This document shows, piece by piece, positions 42,103 through 51,565 of a stretch of 64,000 nt of DNA; position 1 is the stretch's first letter; each line of letters opens with the position of its first letter. This DNA is from Edwardsiella tarda ATCC 15947 = NBRC 105688. Lineage in GTDB: Bacteria > Pseudomonadota > Gammaproteobacteria > Enterobacterales > Enterobacteriaceae. The translations under genes were made by a program, and so were the position numbers. The stretch lies in the NCBI RefSeq assembly GCF_003113495.2, contig NZ_CP084506.1:2604001-2668000 (forward strand). Direction: 5' to 3'. Under the pieces are notes generated by a model, which saw only the letters and a list, made by a program, of their open reading frames with translations, searched no databases and was not told the origin of the DNA.

Positions 42103-42916
42103 TACGTATCCCTCATCATTACGCTATAAGACACCGGAAACACACCATTTCCTTAAATACGGAGACTGACGTCGTCCGCCAGAGAGATAAACGCCCCTGT
42201 CCACGTTTTCTCCAAATATCTGCTCACGCCTTAGCGTCTTTTAGATAGCATGCACTATCTATTTCGCTATTTTATTACGCAGCCAATACCGAGGTATGCA
42301 GGATGTTTCACGAACTGAAATTGAGAATAGCAATAGCTTATAGTGAGATTCAGTGACACTCTTCGCGAATTCAGATAATAAAAGTAAAGCGAGTTTATGG
42401 CTCACCCGCGGTAAAACATCACCAGGAAACACATACGATTAAAGAAGAACCTCCCAGCGTTTAATATAATGGTCACCTAGCAATATCAATTGATTAACCC
42501 CATATAACCCCAGCAGAGTCTGACGCCCCCCCGGTGATAGCGATATCCCAAGCCTCCTCACACATTTTTTCCTATTAACCTAGTAAGGAAATAAATTCCC
42601 GCATGGTTACATCTATGTAAATCATACTGCTATTAAGCGGCGTAAGTTAGGCGACTGTCCTACCATGCTGCCGCCTCCCTTATTTATTTTGGTGCATTGA
42701 TAACCGATAGAGTTCACCACACCCAACGTTAACCATTGATTAATACTCGATTTACTTATCGTCTTATTCCGTAGAACATTTCATTCTTGAAAAGAATGAG
42801 TGACGAATTATCGCGCCACGCTGACAGCAGAAAAGAGTGGCGGCCGCGCTATAAGCAAAGCTTTTATTTGAATAACACGCATCAGATATCTTCAGGTAGC
42901 TGGGCTATAAATTAAC
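42103..42916. other. Intergenic region, no gene seen
   Basis: About 810 bases of moderately AT-rich sequence. Open frames are short and unsupported. It contains the dipeptidase promoter. Confidence 0.5.
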
Positions 42917-43489
42917 TTATTTTAAATCCTGCTCACGGACCTTCACCAGTACCCCCCCCAGTAACGCCAGATCGACCAGCACCGCCAGTGCGTAAGCGAA
43001 ACCGCCTCTTCCCACCTCGGCGTAGTGATGGGTTAGCAGGGTCGCCAGGGTGATAACAACGATGCTGACGAGCGTCACCGCATGCGCCATCATCCCCTGC
43101 GCCTTTTTTTCTACGTCATTATTTCGCCAAGCGATACCCAGCCCTAATCCCGCCATCACGACCCCAGGCACGAACTCCAGCCAGTCGCATGCACCATTCC
43201 AAGCGATTAATAACAACAGCCAACCCGCCGCCGACAGCAAAAAGGCATAACGCGCTATCGCAAGGCAGTAACGCGCTGGCCAGGGTTGCCAACGAGTGAG
43301 GAGATGACCCGCGATAAAGGCAGCCATCAATGCAAGAAGCAATACCAGACAACCGACAACGCCCAATACGGCAGATACATCCAATAACAAGGCTCCCGCG
43401 GCGATGACGCTACTCAGCGCGATAATCTGCGTGCGCCGATCAGCACCCGTTGTCGCCCTCGCGGTATGTGGATTCAGGCAAATACTCAT
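42917..43489 (-). CDS. Predicted membrane protein, unknown function
   Basis: 190 residues with six hydrophobic segments in two groups of three, starting at about residue 24. It begins MSICLNPHTARATTG and ends KVREQDLK. GGAGCGAAA lies just before the ATG at 43489. It is divergent from a GcvA-like LysR gene, which suggests it is that regulator's target. I do not recognise the family. Confidence 0.68.
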   Translation of the reverse strand: MSICLNPHTARATTGADRRTQIIALSSVIAAGALLLDVSAVLGVVGCLVLLLALMAAFIAGHLLTRWQPWPARYCLAIARYAFLLSAAGWLLLLIAWNGACDWLEFVPGVVMAGLGLGIAWRNNDVEKKAQGMMAHAVTLVSIVVITLATLLTHHYAEVGRGGFAYALAVLVDLALLGGVLVKVREQDLK

Positions 43490-43619
43490 TTTCGCTCCAG
43501 ATATTCTCATACACTGATGAATTAAATTCAGTGTTAACATAACTCGCCGGTAGCCTACCTCCAATATAATCAGCCAGACAAACGCATAGATTTCAGCCAT
43601 AGATGAGAAAAACTCAGCC

Positions 43620-44510
43620 ATGAAAAAAAACCGCCTCCCGCCGCTAGGGGCGCTGCGCGCCTTTCACGCCGTTGCCCACTGCCACAGCTTTAAACGCGCG
43701 GCTGACCTGTTGGGCGTCAGCGCGACGGCGGTGAGTCATCAGATCAGGCTCCTGGAGTCGGTGCTGGAGTGCCGGGTCTGTGAGCGCAGCGCCCAGGGCG
43801 TAACGCTTACTGCCAGCGGCGAAATCCTTTTTGCCGGAACTCAGCGTGCGTTTAGTGCACTGGAAGATGCCACCGAGCAAATTGTCCATTCTCAGCCGTC
43901 GCCATCGCTGACCGTCACCACCACCTCCAATTTTTTAACGCATTGGCTGGTACCACGCTTGGCGGAATTTAAAGCGGAGCTTCCCGCCATCGATCTGCGA
44001 CTGCATACCAGCATCGAGCGTGTGGACCTCAAGCAGCGCGGCGTGGATGTCGCCATTCGCTATCGTGAAACGCCGGAGTGCGATCTGCATTGCACCTTGC
44101 TGTACGAAGACCGTTTTATCGTCGTCGCCAGCCCGACACTGGCCATTACCCGGATCGAGGATTTACGTAATGTAACCCTATTCCATGTCGAACATCGCCA
44201 CGTGCCGGCCGATTCGCCGAGCTGGGAAAACTGGCAGCGCCGCTACGGGCCAGCGCAGCTGAATATTGACTCAGGATTAACCTTCAGCGACGAGACGCAC
44301 GCGCTACAGGCGGCGGTTGCGGGCCAGGGCGTGGTCATTGCCAGCGAGTTGCTGGCGCGGGATCTCCTGCAGCGCGGGGTATTGTCGGCACCCTTCACGA
44401 TGTCGCTACCCGGCGCAAACTACTATCTGGTCACGACGCAACAGATGGCGCAGCGCGCCGATATCGCGGCACTGCGTGACTGGCTGCTGCGGCATATGGC
44501 GTTTTTCTAA
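43620..44510 (+). CDS. LysR-family regulator, GcvA-like
   Basis: 296 residues. It starts KKNRLPPLGALRAFHAVAHC, with the helix-turn-helix FKRAADLLGVSATAVSHQIR, both of the GcvA/AmpR branch. The co-inducer domain includes SNFLTHWLVPRLAEF and RGVDVAIRY, which are GcvA-type. The ATG is 131 bases from the start of the divergent membrane-protein gene, the usual arrangement of regulator and target. Confidence 0.85.
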   Translation: MKKNRLPPLGALRAFHAVAHCHSFKRAADLLGVSATAVSHQIRLLESVLECRVCERSAQGVTLTASGEILFAGTQRAFSALEDATEQIVHSQPSPSLTVTTTSNFLTHWLVPRLAEFKAELPAIDLRLHTSIERVDLKQRGVDVAIRYRETPECDLHCTLLYEDRFIVVASPTLAITRIEDLRNVTLFHVEHRHVPADSPSWENWQRRYGPAQLNIDSGLTFSDETHALQAAVAGQGVVIASELLARDLLQRGVLSAPFTMSLPGANYYLVTTQQMAQRADIAALRDWLLRHMAFF

Positions 44511-44944
44511 GGAGATATCCGGGGTGTGTGGTCATGGCACCCGTGGGCGATGCTGAGCTTCCGCTTTGCCACGGGGCGATCCCTATTGCTGGATGAGGCG
44601 AGATCTGATGCTGCCACTCCGCAAACGTTCGATGTATTCAATAACGCAGGTCGCCAGTTCAAGGCGACCCTGTCGCTTTAAAATAGATAAATAAAATATA
44701 ACGGTACAATCTAAAAAATATTACTAATACATCCCAACCCTGCTTATCTCACTTTCTCTGAAAATTCAGCCTGACGACATAGCAAATATGGCGTCCGCTG
44801 GCGAAGGATGTAACAGTATAAATAATATTCTTTGAGATAATTGTCTTATATTATCGCATCCTAACCATGCACCGATGGATTACGGCAGCGCGCCGAGGCG
44901 ATGGCATTAACCCATAAACAATTAATATATTTAAGTGAGAGCTT
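44511..44944. other. Intergenic region with a possible gene remnant
   Basis: Directly after the LysR stop, and in the same frame, an uninterrupted reading of about 54 residues runs to a stop at about 44681 and contains WHPWAMLSFRFATGRSLLL and ends FNNAGRQFKATLSL. It has no start codon or ribosome site, and looks like the tail of a lost gene that I cannot name. The rest is AT-rich promoter sequence for the fimbrial gene. Confidence 0.35.
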
Positions 44945-45613
44945 ATGGCAGATCAACGGAATCATCGGGGGTGGATGGGCGGCATCGGAGCGATGGCCCT
45001 GGCCGTGGGATTAAGTGGTACGGCGGCGTGGGGTGCGGAGCTCTCGAGTGGAGATACCTCCCTGCTCTCTGGCTTCGCCGTACCCGGCGGTAGCGGCACC
45101 ATCAATGTTACCGGCCATCTGATTAACAGCAGCTGCGCCATATCGGTCGACAAAAACAGCGATGAGTTTACCCTCAGCCAGGCTCAGGTAAGGACCGCCA
45201 GCTTTAATGACGTGTTAGTCACACTCCCCTTTACCTTTACGGTATCACAATGTGCCGATACACCGCTTTTATTTAAACTAAGGGTACAACCGCATGGTCA
45301 GAATTTTGTTTATAGTTTTGGCGGTGAGAATATATTACAGTACCGTTTAATCTTGTTTGCTAAAACCATCAATAGTGAGCAATGGCGAAGTGTCACTAGA
45401 GAGGTCGTCAAGTCGCTCAACATAAACACGAATGGGGGTGTTGCCATACCTAATTATGACAACCAGAGAGAAGGCCTATTGTTTACCCCTGCCTCAGAGA
45501 GCGAACAATTTACCATCAATATGGTAATCACTCGATCGCCATTAGACTATACGCCCACGACTGATGCAGAGAATCTCAGTACGACCTTTACTTATGAATT
45601 CGTCTATAACTAG
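44945..45613 (+). CDS. Orphan fimbrial subunit-like protein
   Basis: 222 residues. A long signal peptide ends TAAWGA. The mature protein has the chaperone-usher pilin layout: a first conserved Cys in GHLINSSCAISVDK, a second in FTVSQCADTPL, and a C-terminal beta strand ending FTYEFVYN with penultimate Tyr. No chaperone, usher or other subunit is adjacent, so it is an orphan that would need another system for assembly. The upstream gap is AT-rich and the ribosome site (AGTGAGAGC) is fair. Confidence 0.72.
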   Translation: MADQRNHRGWMGGIGAMALAVGLSGTAAWGAELSSGDTSLLSGFAVPGGSGTINVTGHLINSSCAISVDKNSDEFTLSQAQVRTASFNDVLVTLPFTFTVSQCADTPLLFKLRVQPHGQNFVYSFGGENILQYRLILFAKTINSEQWRSVTREVVKSLNINTNGGVAIPNYDNQREGLLFTPASESEQFTINMVITRSPLDYTPTTDAENLSTTFTYEFVYN

Positions 45614-45848
45614 CGAGCGTCACCCTCTCACGCGCAACGGCGCGCGTATCGTGTAACTATAGGGTAGGAGCGTCTAGCGGGGTGGGAGCAGTCCAACATC
45701 ACCTCGGCAAAGTCCAGATCTATGGCTGCAATTGATGGTCTGTAAATCCACCACAACATATTTAGTTGGGCAAACAGGAGACGACTACCTATGAATAAAT
45801 CAGATTTTGGCTAAACAGCCCTGCAGGCGATTGCTGTTGTCAGGCAAG

Positions 45849-45882
45849 AAAAAATGCGGCTGCCAGGATGACAGCAGCCGCA
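45849..45882 (-). terminator. Intrinsic terminator, minus strand
   Basis: TGCGGCTGC, a ten-base loop and GCAGCCGCA pair fully, with six T residues after the stem on the minus strand. It is the second terminator after the autotransporter gene; there is no gene between it and the first. Confidence 0.8.
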
Positions 45883-46002
45883 GAAGTTAAGAGTAGTCCA
45901 TAGGTACAATGTGAGTCGTACCGCGCAAGCCGTAACAAAACAATTCAAATGATTGCAATAACATTAATTCACAAGAGTCACTAAATATCCTTTCTTTTGA
46001 GG

Positions 46003-46028
46003 AAAACAGCGCCAGCTGGCGCTGTTTT
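46003..46028 (-). terminator. Terminator of the autotransporter gene
   Basis: AAAACAGCGCC, AGCT and GGCGCTGTTTT form an 11-pair stem whose T-rich arm reads in either direction. It lies 12 bases past the autotransporter stop. Confidence 0.8.
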
Positions 46029-46039
46029 CGATAGGGGGA

Positions 46040-49000
46040 TTAGAAGGTGTAACGGAAGTTAGCGTTTATTGCATGGTCTATATTATATTTACCAAATGCA
46101 GAGCGCTCTAACGTCAGCCCAAAACGGGTATTGTCTTTGACCTCCGCATTCATCCCCAGGTTGTACAACATTCGGCTGTCTTTTTTACCGGTAAAACGTT
46201 TTTCGCCAGAGGCATCACGTAATGCCGTTTCACCATTAGCGATCAGATCGAATTGCCAGTCGATTCCTGCTCGCGCCGTGACACGCCATCCCTCACCGCT
46301 CAAGGTTTTACCTAATGCGACCCCGGTGCGTCCGATCAGCGGGTTGTAAGTCTTATTACGCATTGAGACATCCATACCGTTATCGCTCCATTTCAGTGTC
46401 GTACCCGAGACCGAGCCATATACAAGTTCAGCCTGAGGTTCGATATACAGGCTTTCAGTGAGTGCGTAACGGTATCCCCCCTCCACGCCGGCATACCATG
46501 AGTGTGTACCATAGCTCCGCTTGCCAAGATTGGCGAACTGGGCATTATAGTCATTATCATGGTGAACATATTTGCCGATCACATCCAGATAAGCACCTGA
46601 GTCAAACAGCATCGATGCATATAAGCCGCCCCCGAGTGAGTGGGTGTTTCCGGTGTAAGCCTGCCCGCTAGCGCTGCTATTTGTGTAACTCATCAGTATC
46701 CCGGTGAATAGATCACCCTTAGCGAGACGATGCTTTTTATCAAAGCCCGTTTGAAGATGGGTATACCGATCGGAGTAGCCGACGTCACCGGTGCCGGCGC
46801 CGTTCATGAGACGCACCCACAGACCATCCGCCCCCTGCGTATCGCGTAGTTCACCCATACGCTTATTCAGGTTGTTCACCTCGGTCATAAAGTTTTTATA
46901 CCCTATCGCCATAAAACTGTTGGCTGAGGTGGCCGAGCCTTTATCGGGAGCTGAGCGATAGCCATCGAGTATCCACTGTACCTGACCGTCCTTTTCTTCA
47001 CTGCGGATCGTGGGTGTTACCAAGCTGAAACCAATCACTCGATTAGCCGCTTTAAACAGCGCGTGATCGGTACCGGCGGGAGCTGTGACCAAGGGAATAT
47101 TCAGTGGCGTGTCCACTGACGGTTGCCGCAAGAAATTCACGAGCAGCGTGTTATCTCGCCCTTCCGCCCGTTTGTTGATGACGAGCTTATCGCTATCTTG
47201 CAAATCGGTTTTCAGTGCAAAAGCCGACTGATTAGCCTGTAACGTGTCGGTCGTGAGTGTGCTAAATGCCTTGCCGGTAAAGCCAGCGAGCGAGCGCTGC
47301 ATATGCAGTGCCCCCATATGGGAATGGCCTGATATTTGCCAGAGCGTATCGCTCATGCTCATCTGTCCTTGCGGAAGCGTGACCTGGCCAGCATAGACAT
47401 TACGGAAATTATTAAACAGGCTGTACATCATGCGATCCGCCTGACTTAGCTTGTCGCTCAACGTAATCTCATCGTCTCCACCAATAGTGATACGAGAGGC
47501 GCCCTCACCTTGAATGTCACCGCTGACGAAGGTATAGGGGGAGAATTTCAGCGCCGCATCACCACGTAACCGGAAGCCTTGGCCATAGTCTGCGGAATAA
47601 AAGTTGGGGCTGACTTGGCCGGATTGATCCGTATTTGGTGTGCCTGCAAGCGTTAATCTGGCTCCCTGATCAACGCTGATTGTTGCATCGCTCCACCATC
47701 CACCGTTGGCGGTCAGGCTAGCCCCCGGTTGCAGTGTGAGCGGGGTCTTACTGAAGTTGCTGTAGCCTGTCAGTTGTGCCTGCGTGGATTTCACCGTCAC
47801 CTGACTGTTCTGCCCTTGGATGTCGCCGTTGAAGATCTCATTGATGGTCAGGGTGGATTGATCCTGTAGTGTGACACTTCCTTGGTAGCGACTCATATCG
47901 GCTGAATCTGTGGCGATGGAAGCCCCTCTTTGTGGGGTTACCTTTTTCCCGGTACCATCATTCAGGTCGATATATAGGTCTGGCGATCCTAGCCTTACCG
48001 TGGAGCGCGTGGCCTTAATGTCACCATTAAAGACGGCATTTCTGGCCAGCTCGAAGGTAGTGTTATTCAGTTGCAGTGAGTTAAGCCGGAAGGTTCGGGT
48101 TTCCCAGTCAGATTGATCGAAAGAGGTGGGTTGCGTCCGAACGGAGTTATCGCCCTGGTTCTTAAGCGTATCTGCAATACCCTTACTGTTGAAGGCATGG
48201 ATAACGGGATGCCCCTGAAGGGTCAATCGCCCATTTGTGTGACGCCATTCGCCAGCGGGGGTATCGATGTTGCCGTCGAAGATAAGACCGCCATCGCTGT
48301 GGCTGGTATCGGTTTGTAGATTAATGTTCCCGGCAATATTGCCGTGATAAATCCGATCATCGATAGGACGACGTGATTTTACTAACTCAATCGCGTTCTC
48401 TTTATCATGGCCAACAAACTCCCAATCGTTGTTAGTGGTTTGATTGGTTGGGAAGTATCCATATCCTTTTTTCTTTTGGATGAAATAATCTACCGTATGT
48501 GAGTAGGGGTTATTGTAGATATATAATAATCCGGCTGCACCGCCAGAGCGTTTATTCGCATCCCATTCATTAATCGGAACATGGGTGTCCGTGTAGGGCG
48601 TCAGGCTAACCGTTGCTGCCTGCTTGCTACTATTAACGATGCTTGCACCATTATCGGCGGCGTTGAGGATACGAAAAGCAATATCGTTGCCATTGATATC
48701 GAGCCGTCCGCCACGGAAACCCCAACTGATCTTGTCGGGATTAATCTGATGGCTATCGCTAAGTACGACGGTAGGACGGCCACTCGCCAGGTTGATAGTG
48801 CTAAAGGCTTGCACCTGCCCATTCTCGTCGGGACGTTGGGCTAAGATCACCGTACCATCGCCAACCTTGAGTCCTCCCGGATTAACCCCATGCCCGGCAA
48901 CACGCAAAACACCCTCACCAATCTTATGCAAGTTATCCCCTGATACGCCATTTACCTGCCAGGTGACTTCAGCGTTTTTGGCGATATTCAGGCCAGCTCC

Positions 49001-50182
49001 TGTCCAGGTCGCGTCATTTTCTGAGGAAACCGTGTAGTTGCCATTAAAAGTCAGCGCCCCGGCCCCCTGGTTAACCGAGTTTTCTAGTACGATGTGGCCA
49101 GCGTTACCTTGCAAGGTCAGGTTTTTGCCAGCATTAAGATCGTTGCCCTTTTGACCATGCATGATGTAACTCGCCTCGCCCTGGGCTAATGTCCCGGTTC
49201 CCTCTTCGGCATTGAATTTCCACCGTAAGGGGGAGATCCCTTGCTTGAACGTAATAGCCCCATCCTGATCATCTTGCATTACTTTGTCGGTAAAGTCGGT
49301 TTGGATCACCGCCCAGTTCGTTCCGCCTGAACTACCGGAGCTGAGTGTTCCCACCAGAACCCAGGCTTGCCGAGTTGTATCGTATGCGTAGAGAGGGGAG
49401 CCGCTATCACCACTAAGGCCACTTGAGGAGAGTGGGCCTTGTTCTGGGTTAAATGTATCTGTAGTGCGGCTGCTGATCATTTTACCGTTGTTATAAGACC
49501 AAGGAGACCCTACGGTGCCACCGGTTAAATAACCATATGCCCCGCTAATCCAGACCGTTTTCCCTGCCCTATCTTTGATCTGCTGTGAGCCTGAGCCTAC
49601 CCGATAGAATACCGGAAAGCGTTCTTTGTCAGCATAAATGTTAGTTACCGTACCGGCATCCGTAACTAATGCAGGCGCAACCTCTGTCACCAGTTTGTTG
49701 AGCCGAGGCGCGTGAAAGTCTAACGAGGGATGGTTATTTCGAGTAACAAGATTGTAATTGTTTTGCCCGTTGCCAAAGCTCACACTTTGGTAGCCGCCGT
49801 TATGTTTAACGCTGACGATATATTGCGGTGATATCAATGCTGCAATACCAGACTGAAAGTTAGCACTGCTAAAATCCGGCATAGGGGCCTTATCCAGATA
49901 TCCTACGATCGCGCCTTTTTTATCGTAAATCGTTATGTTAGTTGCATTCGCGGCGAACTTTCCCTTGTTTTCTGCAAAGTCCCGGAAGGTTTGATAAGCA
50001 ATATCCTCTCTCACAACTGACGCCTGAGCAAAGCTAATTGTTCCCATCGTTATTGTTGCGAGGATTATCGCTAAGGCTGTGCGACTCATGCGTGAAGACT
50101 TCTTAACACGAGTCGCAAACTCGGGTACAGGAATCAGTGCATCCTGTTTTGCACTGTACTTCAGAGCATATATTTTATTCAT
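46040..50182 (-). CDS. SPATE serine protease autotransporter
   Basis: 1380 residues, all parts present. The extended signal peptide region begins MNKIYALKYSAKQDALIPV and the peptide ends near FAQA54. The protease triad is His127 (VSVKHNG), Asp155 (HPSLDFHAPRL) and Ser260 (GDSGSP). A long beta-helix passenger follows. EVNNLNKRMGELRD is the linker where SPATEs cut themselves between two Asn; cutting there leaves a beta-domain of exactly 277 residues, the canonical length, ending NFRYTF. So a passenger of about 1050 residues should be released. SPATEs act as cytotoxins, mucinases or haemagglutinins; the target cannot be named. It is monocistronic with two terminators behind it and an AT-rich promoter region. 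Confidence 0.95.
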   Translation of the reverse strand: MNKIYALKYSAKQDALIPVPEFATRVKKSSRMSRTALAIILATITMGTISFAQASVVREDIAYQTFRDFAENKGKFAANATNITIYDKKGAIVGYLDKAPMPDFSSANFQSGIAALISPQYIVSVKHNGGYQSVSFGNGQNNYNLVTRNNHPSLDFHAPRLNKLVTEVAPALVTDAGTVTNIYADKERFPVFYRVGSGSQQIKDRAGKTVWISGAYGYLTGGTVGSPWSYNNGKMISSRTTDTFNPEQGPLSSSGLSGDSGSPLYAYDTTRQAWVLVGTLSSGSSGGTNWAVIQTDFTDKVMQDDQDGAITFKQGISPLRWKFNAEEGTGTLAQGEASYIMHGQKGNDLNAGKNLTLQGNAGHIVLENSVNQGAGALTFNGNYTVSSENDATWTGAGLNIAKNAEVTWQVNGVSGDNLHKIGEGVLRVAGHGVNPGGLKVGDGTVILAQRPDENGQVQAFSTINLASGRPTVVLSDSHQINPDKISWGFRGGRLDINGNDIAFRILNAADNGASIVNSSKQAATVSLTPYTDTHVPINEWDANKRSGGAAGLLYIYNNPYSHTVDYFIQKKKGYGYFPTNQTTNNDWEFVGHDKENAIELVKSRRPIDDRIYHGNIAGNINLQTDTSHSDGGLIFDGNIDTPAGEWRHTNGRLTLQGHPVIHAFNSKGIADTLKNQGDNSVRTQPTSFDQSDWETRTFRLNSLQLNNTTFELARNAVFNGDIKATRSTVRLGSPDLYIDLNDGTGKKVTPQRGASIATDSADMSRYQGSVTLQDQSTLTINEIFNGDIQGQNSQVTVKSTQAQLTGYSNFSKTPLTLQPGASLTANGGWWSDATISVDQGARLTLAGTPNTDQSGQVSPNFYSADYGQGFRLRGDAALKFSPYTFVSGDIQGEGASRITIGGDDEITLSDKLSQADRMMYSLFNNFRNVYAGQVTLPQGQMSMSDTLWQISGHSHMGALHMQRSLAGFTGKAFSTLTTDTLQANQSAFALKTDLQDSDKLVINKRAEGRDNTLLVNFLRQPSVDTPLNIPLVTAPAGTDHALFKAANRVIGFSLVTPTIRSEEKDGQVQWILDGYRSAPDKGSATSANSFMAIGYKNFMTEVNNLNKRMGELRDTQGADGLWVRLMNGAGTGDVGYSDRYTHLQTGFDKKHRLAKGDLFTGILMSYTNSSASGQAYTGNTHSLGGGLYASMLFDSGAYLDVIGKYVHHDNDYNAQFANLGKRSYGTHSWYAGVEGGYRYALTESLYIEPQAELVYGSVSGTTLKWSDNGMDVSMRNKTYNPLIGRTGVALGKTLSGEGWRVTARAGIDWQFDLIANGETALRDASGEKRFTGKKDSRMLYNLGMNAEVKDNTRFGLTLERSAFGKYNIDHAINANFRYTF

Positions 50183-50724
50183 AGAATATCCTTACACACT
50201 TTATTCGTATAATTATGCAATGGTGACCAGAGTGTCATTACTGACACTAAAAAATTAAACACAAGCATAAAGATTTGCAAGCAAATCATATTACCTATCA
50301 TGATGACTGAGATGTAATAGATATCTTTCATCAATTCATGATGCAGTGATTATTGTGATATTTATCACTGCAATCTCGAGTTTTTAACTAAAAATTTTAG
50401 TGTTCATCACACATTATTCGTATTTAGATCGAAGCTCAGAAATCAAGAAGGAACGGGATAATGATTACTATTATGCTTCCAGTTTGATAACGGTATCGTT
50501 TTCGTTTGAGCTAGACAAAGACACTGAATTGGCTGGTCCGAATATAGCACTGATATGAGTGCCTCTGATCGACAGGTACTCACGATAGAGCATTTGATTT
50601 TGAAGGTAAGAACGGTTACTCGCGAAGCGCGGCTCCACCAGGGGGCTAGCATGGTCAAGCTAAGAGGGTACTTGAGATGATAATATCATATCTATCAAAT
50701 AGATGAGCATCCCCCTCTATACAA
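50183..50724. other. Autotransporter upstream region with a short unidentified reading
   Basis: AT-rich promoter sequence for the autotransporter to about 50440. On the minus strand from about 50650 to a stop at 50471 there is a 60-codon reading without a start, containing EPRFASNRSYLQNQMLYREY and later ISAIFGPANSVSLSSSNEND. It reads like the C-terminal end of a real protein that has lost its front; I cannot identify it. Confidence 0.35.
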
Positions 50725-50747
50725 TAAAAAGCCCGCATCAGCGGGCT
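50725..50747 (-). terminator. Intrinsic terminator of the Exc2-like gene
   Basis: AGCCCGC, ATCA and GCGGGCT form seven pairs; the minus strand continues with a T run. It lies nine bases past the gene's stop. Confidence 0.85.
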
Positions 50748-50755
50748 TCGTTATA

Positions 50756-51178
50756 TCACTTCTTCCCCTCATAGCCATCAAAGTAAACTTTTGAAATCGT
50801 GTCAGTAAATAGTTTAGCTTCTTTCGCTGGGATAGGATCATTGTCAGCATACTCTCTACCAGCGAATAGGCTGGTTTTCTTTAATGAGTTTAGAAACTCT
50901 ACGCTTTGATAGTATTTAATTCGCTGCTTAGCCTCTTCTGGCGATATACCGGCTGCCTTATCCTTTGCTCCCATATCCCAAAATTGTTGGAAAAAGGGAA
51001 TTAACATTTTTGTTGTATCTGTTTTATGAACATAAAAGTTTGGATCGAAACCATCATCAGAGGTATATACATAATGCCGAGTGTGACGTTCTACACTACT
51101 CTGGTGTGGTGTACAGGCGGTGAGTGTTATGGTTGAGAGTAATAACGTGAGGTACAGGGAGCGTGCATGTCCTTTCAT
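50756..51178 (-). CDS. Exc2-family lipoprotein (entry-exclusion type)
   Basis: 140 residues. The lipobox is ITLTAC (Cys22), with Thr at +2, so outer-membrane sorting is expected. The body has RHYVYTSDDGFDPNFYVHKT and IPFFQQFWDMGAKDKAAGIS, then SLFAGREYADND and a YFDGYEG ending. This layout resembles the Exc lipoproteins of ColE1-type plasmids and related chromosomal proteins of unknown function. It faces away from a second small lipoprotein gene (387 bases between starts). It has its own terminator. Confidence 0.65.
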   Translation of the reverse strand: MKGHARSLYLTLLLSTITLTACTPHQSSVERHTRHYVYTSDDGFDPNFYVHKTDTTKMLIPFFQQFWDMGAKDKAAGISPEEAKQRIKYYQSVEFLNSLKKTSLFAGREYADNDPIPAKEAKLFTDTISKVYFDGYEGKK

Positions 51179-51565
51179 TGACGGGGATCTCCAGAGGCTA
51201 TGTTCTTAGTAACAGTGTTGAGATCTCTCTATAATAGCGCTTGTTAATCAGTTTTCAATATGATACACATTACCGTATATGTCTTGTTTATCATTCTTAT
51301 GAATTTAATATTTTGATGTATATTTAAGCTGGAGTATTAATCTTTATTTTAAATTGATAACGTGAGCCGCATCACAAATAGATGAATTTATTTGCTATTG
51401 TGTAAACCATTAGCAAGTGGATACGTCATTAAATGTGTTGGAGTAACAAGCATATAACATAGATGTATCGTTGGTTTTTTACTTTCCCTTTTATGGATTG
51501 AAGACAAGAGCTATCCTACAACAATATGCAGAAGAAAAGCATATTTCATTTTAACCAAAATTAAC
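51179..51565. other. Intergenic region between two divergent lipoprotein genes
   Basis: About 390 bases, very AT-rich, with both promoters. No gene seen. Confidence 0.5.
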
